Shown here: positions 7,716 through 17,246 of the stretch, in pieces
Position numbering within the stretch: position 1 is the first letter of the stretch
How the letters are laid out: each line of letters begins with the position of its first letter
Assembly: GCA_937919685.1 (NCBI GenBank)
Contig: CALFOM010000135.1
Coordinates: forward strand, 1-44,794
DNA from: an uncultured Phycisphaera sp.
Lineage (GTDB): Bacteria; Planctomycetota; Phycisphaerae; Phycisphaerales; SM1A02
Length of the DNA stretch: 44,794 bases
Reading direction: 5' to 3'
Made by a program: the position numbers and the translations under genes
Notes under the pieces: generated by a model
What the model was told of the DNA's origin: nothing
Database searches by the model: none
The model's input: the letters and a program-made list of their open reading frames with translations, nothing else

Positions 7716-9473
7716 TCAGACGTCTTCCGCGCCGGATTTCAAGCCCGTCTCGAGATTGACGGCATACCGAAGACGCAACGGCGATGCCCGCGTGATCGTC
7801 ATGGCGCCAGATTCTCCGCGACCCTCGAAGGCGCGACGGCCGAAGGGATTGGCGGCCAGAAGACCGTACTTTCGGGCGTGCCACCAAGTCAGATGCCGAG
7901 GATTCCCGTTCGCGTCGACGATCTCCACGCGAACCAGGCGCCCGTCGATCGGACCTTCGGCGACGATCGATCTCGATCGCCGACCCCAGCATTCGCCATC
8001 GAGAAGGCCCTCCGCATTCTCGAGACGACCGAGGGCCTCCGGCCCCTCGACCCGAAGCGTCGGCGCTAGTCTCAACGCGAACGAACCTTCCTTGGTATCC
8101 CCGAGCGTCATCGCATCCGCGATGGGCGTCAACTCGATGGCCACCTCAATTCGCCGCCGCGAAGGCGTCGCGGAAAATCGCATCGCCCTCGACTCGACGG
8201 CAAGATGCTGGCCATCGGCCAACCAGTCTGCGGTAAAACGAATGGTGTCGCCGTCGACTACGGTCTCCCGCACCTCGACGCGACAGGCCTCGTCATGCCA
8301 GAAGTCGTGGCCATCAACGTCACCATGGGCAAACCAGAGGCCGCGATGGTGCGGATGATCGGACGACTCACCGGGGCGATGCTCAAATGGGAACGCCCGG
8401 ATCGCAAGCCTTCTTCCGGGCGCGTGGAGCGGAAACATCGTCGGCGTGCGATCCTCGCTTCCCAACCGAACGGTGCCGAAGAGCTCGTCGCCCGCACGAA
8501 CGTCGAACCGACCGGGCGATCTTCGCTGAGCCGCGATGACCACCGGCAACGGCGCATCGTCTACGACGACCGTGGCCCGCCTCGCCATTTCATCGATCAC
8601 CGCTCTTTGGTTCGCCAGCGCCGAGACTCGATGCCGCGGCGGCGGCGAATGCGCTTCGAGCAAGACCGTTCCGGCGTATTCGTCTCGGACGAGGAGCTCC
8701 AAGAGATCCGCGAACGGATATCGCTCGTCGCCGAGCTCTCGGACATGGAGCGTCCCACCGAAGTACGGGCGAAGCCGTTGGTAATTCCGCTGGAATCCCT
8801 CGCCACGAAGGTCGCGAGCGTTGGAGTTCCAACAGACCCGGATCGCGGGATGATCAGCGATCTGGACGATTCTCTCGATGATCCTCGGATCCTGACACTG
8901 TCCATGGACCTCCAGCCGAAGTTCCTGTCCGAGATCCGCCGCCATCGGCGCGAGTTCCGCGAGGCTCCGTCCGATCTGCTCAATCGTTGTCGCCTGACTG
9001 ACCCCCTGATGGAACGAATCTGGCTTGACCTTGACTCCCGTTCCACCGACCGACGCCGAGAGTTCGAGAAACTCCCTCGTAGCCTGCTTCGCGGCAGCGA
9101 GCCGCTCCGGGTCAGGCGAGTCAAAGCGTTCATCGCTTCCGATTCCGACCATCACCACCGGCGAATCGGCGAATCGCTTCCGGACTTCCTGACGCGCCTC
9201 GGCGCTCAAGGAGCGTTCGACACCATGCCGATGCGTGGTCCGCAGTTCAACGCCTTCCAGACCGCTGGTTTCGCAGGTATTGATGAGTTCCGAAAGCGAA
9301 AGGTCGGTTCCCCAGAGGTACGTGACCATCCCGAAGGAGAATGAAAAAGGCCTTGCGCCGCACACTTCGGATGCGGCCCGGGCGGAGGCAGCGAATGCGG
9401 CCGGCCCGGCGACCAGCATCGCCGCAGAAGAAGCAAGAAAGTCACGCCGATTCCGGTCCGGGATTCCCGACAT
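7716..9473 (-). CDS. Tat-exported fusion: xylose-isomerase-like TIM barrel plus DUF6807 (PmoA-like) domain
   Basis: The N-terminus RNRRDFLASS plus a hydrophobic stretch is a twin-arginine signal. Residues of roughly 43-300 form a sugar phosphate isomerase/epimerase-like (AP endonuclease 2) TIM barrel: FGMVTYLWG, GLEGVELRT, LRLEVHG with likely metal ligands, and a closing LLEAH. Residues of about 305-585 match the DUF6807 family, named PmoA-like in some databases but unrelated to particulate methane monooxygenase. Its hallmark SDHPHHRGLWFAHGDV is at 371-386. The two halves are usually separate proteins in planctomycete sugar-degradation loci. Both are expected to act on carbohydrates outside the cytoplasm. 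The ATG at 9473 has GGAG six bases upstream. The gene sits 37 bp after a Gfo/Idh/MocA gene, probably in one operon. Confidence 0.85.
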   Translation of the reverse strand: MSGIPDRNRRDFLASSAAMLVAGPAAFAASARAASEVCGARPFSFSFGMVTYLWGTDLSLSELINTCETSGLEGVELRTTHRHGVERSLSAEARQEVRKRFADSPVVMVGIGSDERFDSPDPERLAAAKQATREFLELSASVGGTGVKVKPDSFHQGVSQATTIEQIGRSLAELAPMAADLGQELRLEVHGQCQDPRIIERIVQIADHPAIRVCWNSNARDLRGEGFQRNYQRLRPYFGGTLHVRELGDERYPFADLLELLVRDEYAGTVLLEAHSPPPRHRVSALANQRAVIDEMARRATVVVDDAPLPVVIAAQRRSPGRFDVRAGDELFGTVRLGSEDRTPTMFPLHAPGRRLAIRAFPFEHRPGESSDHPHHRGLWFAHGDVDGHDFWHDEACRVEVRETVVDGDTIRFTADWLADGQHLAVESRAMRFSATPSRRRIEVAIELTPIADAMTLGDTKEGSFALRLAPTLRVEGPEALGRLENAEGLLDGECWGRRSRSIVAEGPIDGRLVRVEIVDANGNPRHLTWWHARKYGLLAANPFGRRAFEGRGESGAMTITRASPLRLRYAVNLETGLKSGAEDV

Positions 9474-9510
9474 ACATCACTCCACTGTCGCCGGCCTCTG
9501 GCGATCGAAT

Positions 9511-11022
9511 TCAGAAAGAATAGGGCTCGCGACAATTCCGGAATAACATCGCGGTCGCTTCGGGATCACCGGTAATCGCATCTCCCGAGGCCCGAACCCG
9601 CAACGGTCTTCCCAACACCACCGGCGTCGCTGACAAGTCGACAAGGTTGGCGGCCACATGCGATCGCATGCGGCGCCACGCCTCCGTCGCGATTTCGTCG
9701 TCGGCCCATGCCGCGTCGATCTCCGAGGGAGTCGCTGCGTTTCCGAGTTGATGTGAAAGAATGCCCAGATGGCAGAACGCTGATGAAAGATGACCTTCGA
9801 CGATGGGTGCGGCCAAAATGGCCTCGTCATTGGCGCGAACCGCTTCCACGAAGTTCGCGAAATGATCCCCACCGCCCTTCCACTCCTGCTGCTTCTTGCC
9901 ATCGCGATCGATGAAATCAGCCCAGGAATACGAGTTGGAGATCCGAACCATGCCGTTCTCGCCATGGACAATATTGCCGATCGATTGCCCTTCGTAGCGA
10001 TCCATCTCCCATTTGCCGGACTGCGAAGCTTTGTCCTTGGGCAGGCCGCGAACTTCGAATACCAGCGGCGCCTCGCCGCAGTCGAAGACCGCGACCTGAG
10101 TATTCGGCGAATTGCCCGCATCCTCGTAACCGAGTCGGCCGCCGACGGACGCGACGGCATTCGGCATGCTGCCGCGATTCAGTGCCCAGCGGGCGATGTC
10201 CATCTGGTGAATCCCCTGATTTCCGAGATCGCCATTGCCGGTCTGCAAATTCCAGTGCCAGTCGTAATGAAGTTGCCGTCGATCCAGCGGCTGGTACGCC
10301 ACCGGCCCGAGCCAACGGTCGTAGTCGACGGTTGCGGGCACGAACTGCGGACCCTTGTTCACGCCGATCGATCGACGAGGCTTGTAACAAAGGCCACGAG
10401 AACAATGCACCTTGCCCAGTCCGCCAGAATGCACGAATTCGATCGCAGATTGAACACTTGACGCTGATCGCCCCTGGGTTCCGCTCGCGCAGATTCGACC
10501 GCTCCGCTTTGCGGCGTCGACGATCCGCTGACCTTCTTCGACCACGTGGGAGACCGGCTTCTCGCAGTAGACGTGCTTTCCCGCGTCGAGCGCCCAGCAG
10601 GCGAGCATCGAATGAGTGTGATTGGGCGTGGCGATGGAGATGACATCGATGTCGTCACGGTCGAGGAGCGTGCGGATGTCGCCGGTCGTCTCGACCTCGA
10701 AGCCCGGGCGGTTTTCTCCACCCGCCGCGCATTCCGCCGCCCGCCGCGCAAGCACTTCCGAATCGACGTCGCAGATCGCCACCACCCGAACGCCGGGCAG
10801 CCGCGAGAATCCCATCGTGTGATTCCACCCTCGGCCTCGAAGTCCGACCACGGCGATTCGAAGGTCGTCCGCGGACGCCGAAACCGGGGCTGGATTCGAA
10901 CCGGGCTTGGACGCCGCATCCTGTGCCGCAGTCGTGGCGCGAGACGGGAGCATGGCCCCTGCGGCCCCCACCGCGGAGGCGGCGAGAAACTCGCGGCGAC
11001 TCGATCTGGTTGGTTTCTTCAT
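9511..11022 (-). CDS. Tat-exported Gfo/Idh/MocA family oxidoreductase
   Basis: The 503-residue product starts MKKPTRSSRREFLAAS, a classical twin-arginine signal with an Ala-rich core, so it is exported folded, presumably with its NAD(P) cofactor. The Rossmann fold begins at IAVVGLRGRG (about 56-65). CDVD follows, and the family EKP motif is at about 154-156 (CEKPVSH). The C-terminal half is the alpha/beta Gfo/Idh/MocA domain with GNQGIHQMDIARWAL. Members oxidise or reduce sugars and cyclitols; Tat-exported forms are typically abundant in planctomycetes. The track starts 45 codons earlier, but that extension is not protein-like. It is probably co-transcribed with the TIM-barrel/DUF6807 gene downstream. 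The exact substrate cannot be read from the sequence. Confidence 0.92.
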   Translation of the reverse strand: MKKPTRSSRREFLAASAVGAAGAMLPSRATTAAQDAASKPGSNPAPVSASADDLRIAVVGLRGRGWNHTMGFSRLPGVRVVAICDVDSEVLARRAAECAAGGENRPGFEVETTGDIRTLLDRDDIDVISIATPNHTHSMLACWALDAGKHVYCEKPVSHVVEEGQRIVDAAKRSGRICASGTQGRSASSVQSAIEFVHSGGLGKVHCSRGLCYKPRRSIGVNKGPQFVPATVDYDRWLGPVAYQPLDRRQLHYDWHWNLQTGNGDLGNQGIHQMDIARWALNRGSMPNAVASVGGRLGYEDAGNSPNTQVAVFDCGEAPLVFEVRGLPKDKASQSGKWEMDRYEGQSIGNIVHGENGMVRISNSYSWADFIDRDGKKQQEWKGGGDHFANFVEAVRANDEAILAAPIVEGHLSSAFCHLGILSHQLGNAATPSEIDAAWADDEIATEAWRRMRSHVAANLVDLSATPVVLGRPLRVRASGDAITGDPEATAMLFRNCREPYSF

Positions 11023-11107
11023 TCCCCGACGGTACCCAAACGGGACGAGCCCGCAAGTACCGATCCACGGATCGTGTCGAATACCCGCACGATGCAGCAA
11101 AGGGCGT

Positions 11108-14100
11108 TTAGAGGGGGCGGTCGGGAGTCGATTCGCTGGGAGGGGAATCAACCTCACGCACTCCGAAGACCCGCTCGCGAGCGAATTCGACCACGATGTA
11201 GATCACCGGAACGACCAGCAAACTCAAAAACGTCGACGCGATCATGCCGCCGAAGACGGTGGTGCCGATCGAATGCCTTGCATTCGCGCCCGGCCCAGTG
11301 GCGATCACCAGCGGCACGACTCCGAGAATAAAAGCGAAGGCGGTCATGAGAATCGGGCGAAGCCGAAGGCGAACCGCCTCCATCGCAGCTTCCACGATCC
11401 CCCATCCATCTTCACGCAGCGTCTTGGCAAACTCCACAATCAGAATCGCGTTTTTCGCCGCCAGTCCGACCAGCATCAGCAGTCCGATCTGGCCGTAGAC
11501 GTCGAGCGGAAGTTCACGGATGTCCAACGCGATCAAGGCCCCGAGAACCGCCAGCGGAACCGAGAGCAGGATGACGAACGGCATCGCCCAACTCTCATAG
11601 AGCGCCGCCAGCACGAGGAAGATGGTGATCAATGAGAGGCCGAAGATCATCGGGGCGATGTTTCCGACCTTGATCTGCTGATAGACCGTTCCGGTCCATT
11701 GGAATCCCCATCCGTTCGGCGCGAGGACCTCCTCGGCCACCTTCATCATGGCGACCACGGCTTCGCCGCCCGATTTGCCCTTCGCCGGACCGCCGATGAT
11801 CTGGGCAGATTCAAAGAGGTTGTAGTGAGCGATGTTCATCGGCCCCGCCTGCTGCTCGAGCTTCACGAACTGCGAAAGGGGAATCTGATCGCCCTGCTTG
11901 TTCGCGACGCGGAGGTCGAGAATGTCCGCGAAGGTCATGCGGTCTGCGCCTTCGGCCTGAAGGTTCACCTGATAGACCTGATTGAACTTGTTCCAGTTAT
12001 TGACGTAATAGCCACCTAGGTGGACCTGAAGCGTCTGGAACACGTCGGACATTTCGAGGCCGAGCCGGGTCGCTTCCACGCGATCGATGTCGAGATTGAC
12101 CTGCGGAACATCGGTCTTGAAATCACAGAGCAGCTTGCCGATTTCCGGAGTCGCTTCAGCCTTCTCGATAAACTCCAAGGTCGCCGCGAGCAACGCGTCG
12201 GAACCTTGGCCGAGTTGATCAAGGATCTCGAACTGGAATCCACCCGTCGAACCAAGCCCCGGAATCGCGGGCGGATTGATGGGGATGCAGGTGGCACCCT
12301 CGACCGCGAGCAGGTTACTGAGTGACTTCTTGATGATCCCGGGGACCTGCTCGTCATTCACGGTGCGTTCCGCGAAGGGATCGAGGATCGCGAAGACCAC
12401 GCCGGTCGCCGAATCAGCGTAAGCATCCAAGAAGTTGTAGCCAGCGACCGTGTTGACGTACTGGACCCCTGGCGTATCCATCAGAATGGAGGCCGCGCCT
12501 GCGCAGGCTTCTTCCGTGCGCTCAAGCGACGAGCCGCTCGGAAGCGCCACGAACACGAAGAACCAACCCTGGTCTTCTTCGGGAACGAAGCCGGTCGGCG
12601 TCTCCTTGAAACGGTTGAAAGTCAGCAGGATCAGCGCCACGAAGGCGATGAGCACCGCCCACCACAACTTCCGTCCCAGCATGCCGACGAAACGGCTGAA
12701 TCCAGTGGAGACCGAATCGAACGCTTCATTGAAGATCCGGAACGGTTTGGCGCGATCCTCTCGTGCGGTATGCCGGAGCAGCACCCCGGAGAGAGCCGGA
12801 CTCAGGCTGAGCGAATTGAACGCAGAGATCGCAACGGAGAAAGCGATGGTCAACGCGAACTGGTTGTACAACTGACCAGCGATACCCGGCATGAAGGCGG
12901 TCGGCACGAAGACCGCCAACAGGACCGCGGTGGTCGCAACGATCGGCGGCGTGACCTCTTTCATCGCGGCGATCGCGGCATCGCGACGCCCCAATCCCGC
13001 CTCCAACTGTCGCTCTACGTTCTCCACCACGACGATCGCGTCATCGACCACCAGCCCGACCGCGAGGACCAGGCCAAGCAGCGTGAGCGTGTTGATAGAA
13101 AAACCAAACGCGGCGAGTACGGCGAAGGTCGCCACGAGCGAAACCGGGATCGCGATAATCGGAATGATCGTCGTCCGCCAGCTCTGGAGGAAGACGAAGA
13201 CGACGATAACCACGAGACCGATCGCCTCCAGCAGCGTCACGACGAGATCGGACATGCTGTCCTTCACGAAGTCGGTGCTGTCGTAGGTAATCAGGGCCTT
13301 GACGCCGTCGGGGAATCGCCCCTTCTTCTCCATCTCGTCGATCAATGCATTAATCTGGTTGCTGAGCTGGATCGCGTTCGCTCCGGACCGCTGAAAAATC
13401 CCCAGCAGAGCCGTAGGCTTGTTCTGGTAGGTCGTCGACGAGGCGTACGACTGTGCCCCGAGTTCCACACGGCCAATGTCCTTGATCTGAATGACACTGC
13501 CATCGCGGACTGCGACCACGATGTCGTTGAAGTCCTCTGCCTCCTTCAACTGACCCTGCGTCGTCAACTGGTAGGTGAACGCCATTGACTCCGGAATCGG
13601 GGGCGCCCCGACCTGCCCGGCCGCGATATCGACATTCTGTGCCTTGACCGCGTTGACCACGTCATTGGGCGTGATCCCAATCGAAGCCATCTTGTCCGGG
13701 TCGAGCCAGATACGAATCGAATACTCGAGCAGTCCAAAGTTGGTGACCTGCCCGGCGCCCGGCAAGCGATTTAGCGCATCAACCATGTTGATCTGCGCCC
13801 AGTTCCCGAGGAAGGAACTGTCGTAGTTGCCGGTGGTGTCGTGCAAGGTGAGCAGACAGGTGATGTCGCTCTCGGCCTTGTTGATCGCCACACCAGATCG
13901 CTGCGTAACGTCCGGCAACTGACCGATGGCGGTCTGCACCTTGTTCTGGATGTCGACGGCGGCGATGTCGACGTCGTACCCGACTTCGAAGGTGACCGTG
14001 ATCGAACTCGCGCCATTCGACGTCGAGTTGCTGGCAATGTAGATCATGCCCTCGACACCATTGATCTGCTGCTCGAGCGGCGTGGTGATCACCCTCGCCA

Positions 14101-14269
14101 CGACCTCTGCGCTGGCCCCGGGGTAACCCGCGGTGACCTGTACCGTCGGAGGGACGATCGGCGGGAACAGCGAAATCGGAAGTGTGAAGATCGAGACCAA
14201 ACCAATCACGACCATGAGGATCGCGATCGAACTAGCGAAGATCGGACGGGCGATGAAGAAACGGGTCAC
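11108..14269 (-). CDS. RND multidrug efflux pump inner-membrane transporter (AcrB/HAE1 family)
   Basis: The 1053-residue length and architecture match HAE1 pumps such as AcrB and MexB: TM1 near residues 13-33, a large periplasmic loop, a TM2-6 block, a second loop and the TM8-12 block. The proton-relay aspartates are in VVDDAIVV (D409/D410), and the matching lysine is in GLAAKNAIL in the second half. It exchanges protons for efflux of hydrophobic compounds, taking substrate from periplasm or membrane. The start is GTG at 14269 with GGAG six bases upstream. It is the last gene of an outer-membrane factor / fusion protein / pump operon, 34 bp after the fusion-protein gene. Substrate is unknown. 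Confidence 0.97.
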   Translation of the reverse strand: MTRFFIARPIFASSIAILMVVIGLVSIFTLPISLFPPIVPPTVQVTAGYPGASAEVVARVITTPLEQQINGVEGMIYIASNSTSNGASSITVTFEVGYDVDIAAVDIQNKVQTAIGQLPDVTQRSGVAINKAESDITCLLTLHDTTGNYDSSFLGNWAQINMVDALNRLPGAGQVTNFGLLEYSIRIWLDPDKMASIGITPNDVVNAVKAQNVDIAAGQVGAPPIPESMAFTYQLTTQGQLKEAEDFNDIVVAVRDGSVIQIKDIGRVELGAQSYASSTTYQNKPTALLGIFQRSGANAIQLSNQINALIDEMEKKGRFPDGVKALITYDSTDFVKDSMSDLVVTLLEAIGLVVIVVFVFLQSWRTTIIPIIAIPVSLVATFAVLAAFGFSINTLTLLGLVLAVGLVVDDAIVVVENVERQLEAGLGRRDAAIAAMKEVTPPIVATTAVLLAVFVPTAFMPGIAGQLYNQFALTIAFSVAISAFNSLSLSPALSGVLLRHTAREDRAKPFRIFNEAFDSVSTGFSRFVGMLGRKLWWAVLIAFVALILLTFNRFKETPTGFVPEEDQGWFFVFVALPSGSSLERTEEACAGAASILMDTPGVQYVNTVAGYNFLDAYADSATGVVFAILDPFAERTVNDEQVPGIIKKSLSNLLAVEGATCIPINPPAIPGLGSTGGFQFEILDQLGQGSDALLAATLEFIEKAEATPEIGKLLCDFKTDVPQVNLDIDRVEATRLGLEMSDVFQTLQVHLGGYYVNNWNKFNQVYQVNLQAEGADRMTFADILDLRVANKQGDQIPLSQFVKLEQQAGPMNIAHYNLFESAQIIGGPAKGKSGGEAVVAMMKVAEEVLAPNGWGFQWTGTVYQQIKVGNIAPMIFGLSLITIFLVLAALYESWAMPFVILLSVPLAVLGALIALDIRELPLDVYGQIGLLMLVGLAAKNAILIVEFAKTLREDGWGIVEAAMEAVRLRLRPILMTAFAFILGVVPLVIATGPGANARHSIGTTVFGGMIASTFLSLLVVPVIYIVVEFARERVFGVREVDSPPSESTPDRPL

Positions 14270-14303
14270 GCGTCACTCCGGGTCTGGATGAGCCGATGCT
14301 GAT

Positions 14304-15575
14304 TCACTTGGAGTCGCTCTCATGGCCGGTCGCGGCCGTCGGCTCGACGCCGTGCTTTGCGGTGTGGGTCTGGGCTGGATGACTCCCGCCCACGGTTTTG
14401 TTCGCCTTCGCCGCCTGCTGGTCAGCGACTTCCTTCCGCCAAGCCTCGAGTGACAAGTTCTTGGACCGGACCGCGACGTCGGTCTTCATCCGGTAGGGAT
14501 TGCCTTCCACGACGACCGGGATTCCGGGTTCGAGACCGGTGATCACCCGCAATTCCTTCCACTGCGGACCGAGCGTGACATTGGCCCTGACGAGCTTGTT
14601 GTCCTTGATCGTCCAGACGTAAGCCTGCTGCGGTTCGCTCTGGATCGCCTCGACGGGAACCACGATCTGGTTCTTCAGGGCCCCGAGATCCACTTCGATC
14701 TCTGCGAACAATCCGGGGACGAGCTTGAGATCGGTGTTCGGGAAGGATGCCCTTGCGATGAAGGTCGAACTGTCGACCGCCGCCTCATTGTCGACGAGGT
14801 CGACGTCGCCTTCGAAGGTCATGGTCGTGCTGACCCCGTTCACCGTGACCGTGACGCCGACCTTGGTCGACGGCCAGACCGCGAGGAAGTCGGGAAGTTC
14901 GGTACCCGCCGGCTGGAAGACCACCCGCATGGGATCAAGATCGACCAGCACTGCGAGATTCTCGTGGACGCCCGGCCCGACGAGGTTGCCGACGTCGACG
15001 AGGCGACGACCGATCCGACCGTCGAACGGCGCCGTCACTTCGGTGTACCCCAGATTGATCTGGGCGCTAATGAGGCTGGCCTCTGCGACCTGCACCTGAG
15101 CCGCGGCCGACTCAAGATTCGATCGGTATTGATCGAAGTTCTGGGCGGAGATCGCGCCAGATGCGACCAGCGGCTCATTTCGCGCGTACTCGCTCCGGGC
15201 GTAGTCGAACGCCGCCTCCGCCGAAAGCAACTGCCCCTGAGCTTCGAGAACCACCGCTTCATAGGGAGGCTGCTCGATGATGAAGAGCGTCTGGCCGGCA
15301 GTGACCGACGTCCCCTCCTCGAAGAGCCGCTGCTCGAGAAAGCCCTGGACCCGAGCCTCGAGCGTGACCTGCTGGACCGCCTCGGTGTTGCCCGGATACC
15401 GCCGAAGGTCTGGAACATCCATCGTTTCCGCGTTGACCGACGTCACTTCAAGGACCGGCGGTTTCGGGGCGGCCTGCGCCGCCTTCCGACCGCAACCAGT
15501 CGCTACCACCGCCACGGAGAGCCCGGCGGCGGCCACGAATCCGAAGGCCTTCGGGTTGAGCATCGTCGTCATCAT
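14304..15575 (-). CDS. RND efflux membrane-fusion lipoprotein (AcrA/MexA family)
   Basis: The 423-residue adaptor starts MMTTMLNPKAF and has a lipobox VATGC (Cys about 28), so it should be lipid-anchored facing the periplasm. It shows the hairpin-lipoyl-barrel order: VTLEARVQGFLEQRLFEEGT (lipoyl half), a coiled coil with SAQNFDQYRSNLESAAAQ, ITAPFDGRIGRR-type return to lipoyl (here VTAPFDGRIGRR), then barrel and membrane-proximal domains. It bridges the RND pump and the outer-membrane factor. The track's start is 21 codons upstream inside the preceding gene; the ATG at 15575 overlaps that gene's stop as ATGA and is preceded by GAGGAAGCAGG, indicating translational coupling. Confidence 0.96.
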   Translation of the reverse strand: MMTTMLNPKAFGFVAAAGLSVAVVATGCGRKAAQAAPKPPVLEVTSVNAETMDVPDLRRYPGNTEAVQQVTLEARVQGFLEQRLFEEGTSVTAGQTLFIIEQPPYEAVVLEAQGQLLSAEAAFDYARSEYARNEPLVASGAISAQNFDQYRSNLESAAAQVQVAEASLISAQINLGYTEVTAPFDGRIGRRLVDVGNLVGPGVHENLAVLVDLDPMRVVFQPAGTELPDFLAVWPSTKVGVTVTVNGVSTTMTFEGDVDLVDNEAAVDSSTFIARASFPNTDLKLVPGLFAEIEVDLGALKNQIVVPVEAIQSEPQQAYVWTIKDNKLVRANVTLGPQWKELRVITGLEPGIPVVVEGNPYRMKTDVAVRSKNLSLEAWRKEVADQQAAKANKTVGGSHPAQTHTAKHGVEPTAATGHESDSK

Positions 15576-17104
15576 CCTGCTTCCTCCGCCGTTCCGGCTG
15601 CTGCCGTGACGTCCAGCGTGTTTTCCTCGATGTTCCAAGATCCCCCCAGAGCCTTGTAGAGGCCGACTGCATTGGAAGCGACCTGTCCGTTCACCACCGC
15701 AAGCTGCTGCTGTACCGCAAGCAGTTCTCGCTCCAGATTCAAGAGCGACTCAAGATCCGAGACGCCGCGAGCCAATCGATCCGTCGCCAAGGTGGCGGCC
15801 CGGTCGTAGGCCGAAACGGCATCGACGAGTCTCGACTGTTCTCGAAGGCTTGATCCATACGCGACCAAGGCCGTCTCGACGTCCGCGATCGCGTTGAGCA
15901 CCGTGGATTCGTAGGAGAGCAACGCCTGATAGGCCTGCTCGTTCCGCACGTCGACGACCGAGCGAAGGCGGCCCGCCGTGAAGACCGGCCAGCTGATCTG
16001 GATGCCGAACAGCCCACCAAGATTATCCGGCGAGATCAGTTGGTCGAATTCCGTGCTGCTATATCCGCCCTGACCAGTCAACTTCAGCGAGGGAAACAAC
16101 GCGGCCTCGGCGACTCCGATGTTCGCTGCCGCTGCTCCCAAGGTGCGTTCCGCGGCTCGAATGTCCGGCCGACGCCGGATCACGTCCGCCGGAATGCCGA
16201 CCGCGATAGTGGCCGGCGGCAGCGGGACACCCAACTCCTCCGCGGTCGCGGCGAAGCGGTCCTGTAAAGGTCCCGGCGGTTCGGCGAGCAGAACCGAGAG
16301 GCGATTGATCGCCGTCGCGAATTCGTACTGCAATGCGGGGAGTCTGGCCTCCGCGACCTGGAGCTGAGCCTCGGCCTGAAGCACCGAAAACTCGGTCACC
16401 ACACCCTGCTGATACTGCTTCTTCGCCAGCGAGAGCGTCTCGGCCTGCGATTCGATAATGCTCTGAAGAGACTTCATCTGATCCTGAAGCGATCTTCCCT
16501 CCACGTAACTCCGAGCAACCTCAGCCCGAATGGTGATGAGCAGATCGCGGGAATTCTCGATCTCTGCGAGCACATCGAACTCCGCGGCCTGCATCGATCG
16601 ACGGACCTTGCCCCACAGATCAATCTCCCACCCGAAGTCGAGATCGGCGCTGTAGAAGTTGGTCGATTCGGACCCGAAGGAATCGCTGCTGAGCTGGCTT
16701 CCTGCGACGAAGTCCGCGTCCGCTCCGGCCGAGATCTGAGGATAGAGGTCGGCGGCGGCGATGCCGTAGCGTGACCTCGCTTCCCGGATACGGCTGGCGG
16801 CCGTCCGCAGATCGAGATTTTTCCGTTCTGCGACCGCGATCAACTCGACCAGCATGGGGTCATTGAATCGTTTCCACCAGGCACCGGGGTCGACACGCTC
16901 ACGAGAGACGCCTTCCACCAATTCCGCGTGCCAAGAGTCTGGATTCACCGTCGTCGGCGGCGTCGGATCGGGCCCGACCATGCAACCGGTCGATCCGAGG
17001 ACCAGACACGAGACCAAGCAAGGCAGAGTTTGGCTCCGGAACAAGCCGTAGGCGGCTCGGCATCCCGGATTCGCTGATTCAGTTCTTCGCGCTGGGGCCT
17101 TCAT
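15572..17104 (-). CDS. RND efflux outer-membrane factor lipoprotein (NodT/OprM family)
   Basis: The 510-residue protein is an outer-membrane channel of the TolC/OprM type. It has a lipoprotein signal with lipobox LGSTGC, typical of the NodT branch, then MVGPDPTPP. Two similar repeats of the channel follow, with diagnostic segments such as LDFGWEIDLWGKVRRS, QVAEARLPALQYEFATAINRL, PADVIRRRPDIRAAE and FGIQISWPVFTAGR. It forms the outer-membrane exit duct for the downstream fusion protein and pump, and is the first gene of the operon. I chose ATG 17104 because it places the lipoprotein signal near the N-terminus; the track extends 50 unrelated codons upstream. The 142-bp gap to the divergent cytochrome gene must hold both promoters, but no clear -35/-10 pair was seen. 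Confidence 0.95.
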   Translation of the reverse strand: MKAPARRTESANPGCRAAYGLFRSQTLPCLVSCLVLGSTGCMVGPDPTPPTTVNPDSWHAELVEGVSRERVDPGAWWKRFNDPMLVELIAVAERKNLDLRTAASRIREARSRYGIAAADLYPQISAGADADFVAGSQLSSDSFGSESTNFYSADLDFGWEIDLWGKVRRSMQAAEFDVLAEIENSRDLLITIRAEVARSYVEGRSLQDQMKSLQSIIESQAETLSLAKKQYQQGVVTEFSVLQAEAQLQVAEARLPALQYEFATAINRLSVLLAEPPGPLQDRFAATAEELGVPLPPATIAVGIPADVIRRRPDIRAAERTLGAAAANIGVAEAALFPSLKLTGQGGYSSTEFDQLISPDNLGGLFGIQISWPVFTAGRLRSVVDVRNEQAYQALLSYESTVLNAIADVETALVAYGSSLREQSRLVDAVSAYDRAATLATDRLARGVSDLESLLNLERELLAVQQQLAVVNGQVASNAVGLYKALGGSWNIEENTLDVTAAAGTAEEAG

Positions 17105-17246
17105 GGGACGCACGGTACTCGGCCCATCGCCCCCATTGGAACCAACGGCATCGAAAACCCGAGAATCAAATCTCCTATTTCCCCTCGCGGCTTCCCCACG
17201 TCCCATCGGTACCATTGTTGAGCCCCCAACCACCCCGGAGTGACAC

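Noticed and set aside
7716-9473. Methane monooxygenase subunit, suggested by the name PmoA-like
   Set aside because: The DUF6807/PmoA-like domain is a soluble sugar-related family by name only; there are no membrane helices or copper-site features of real PmoA.
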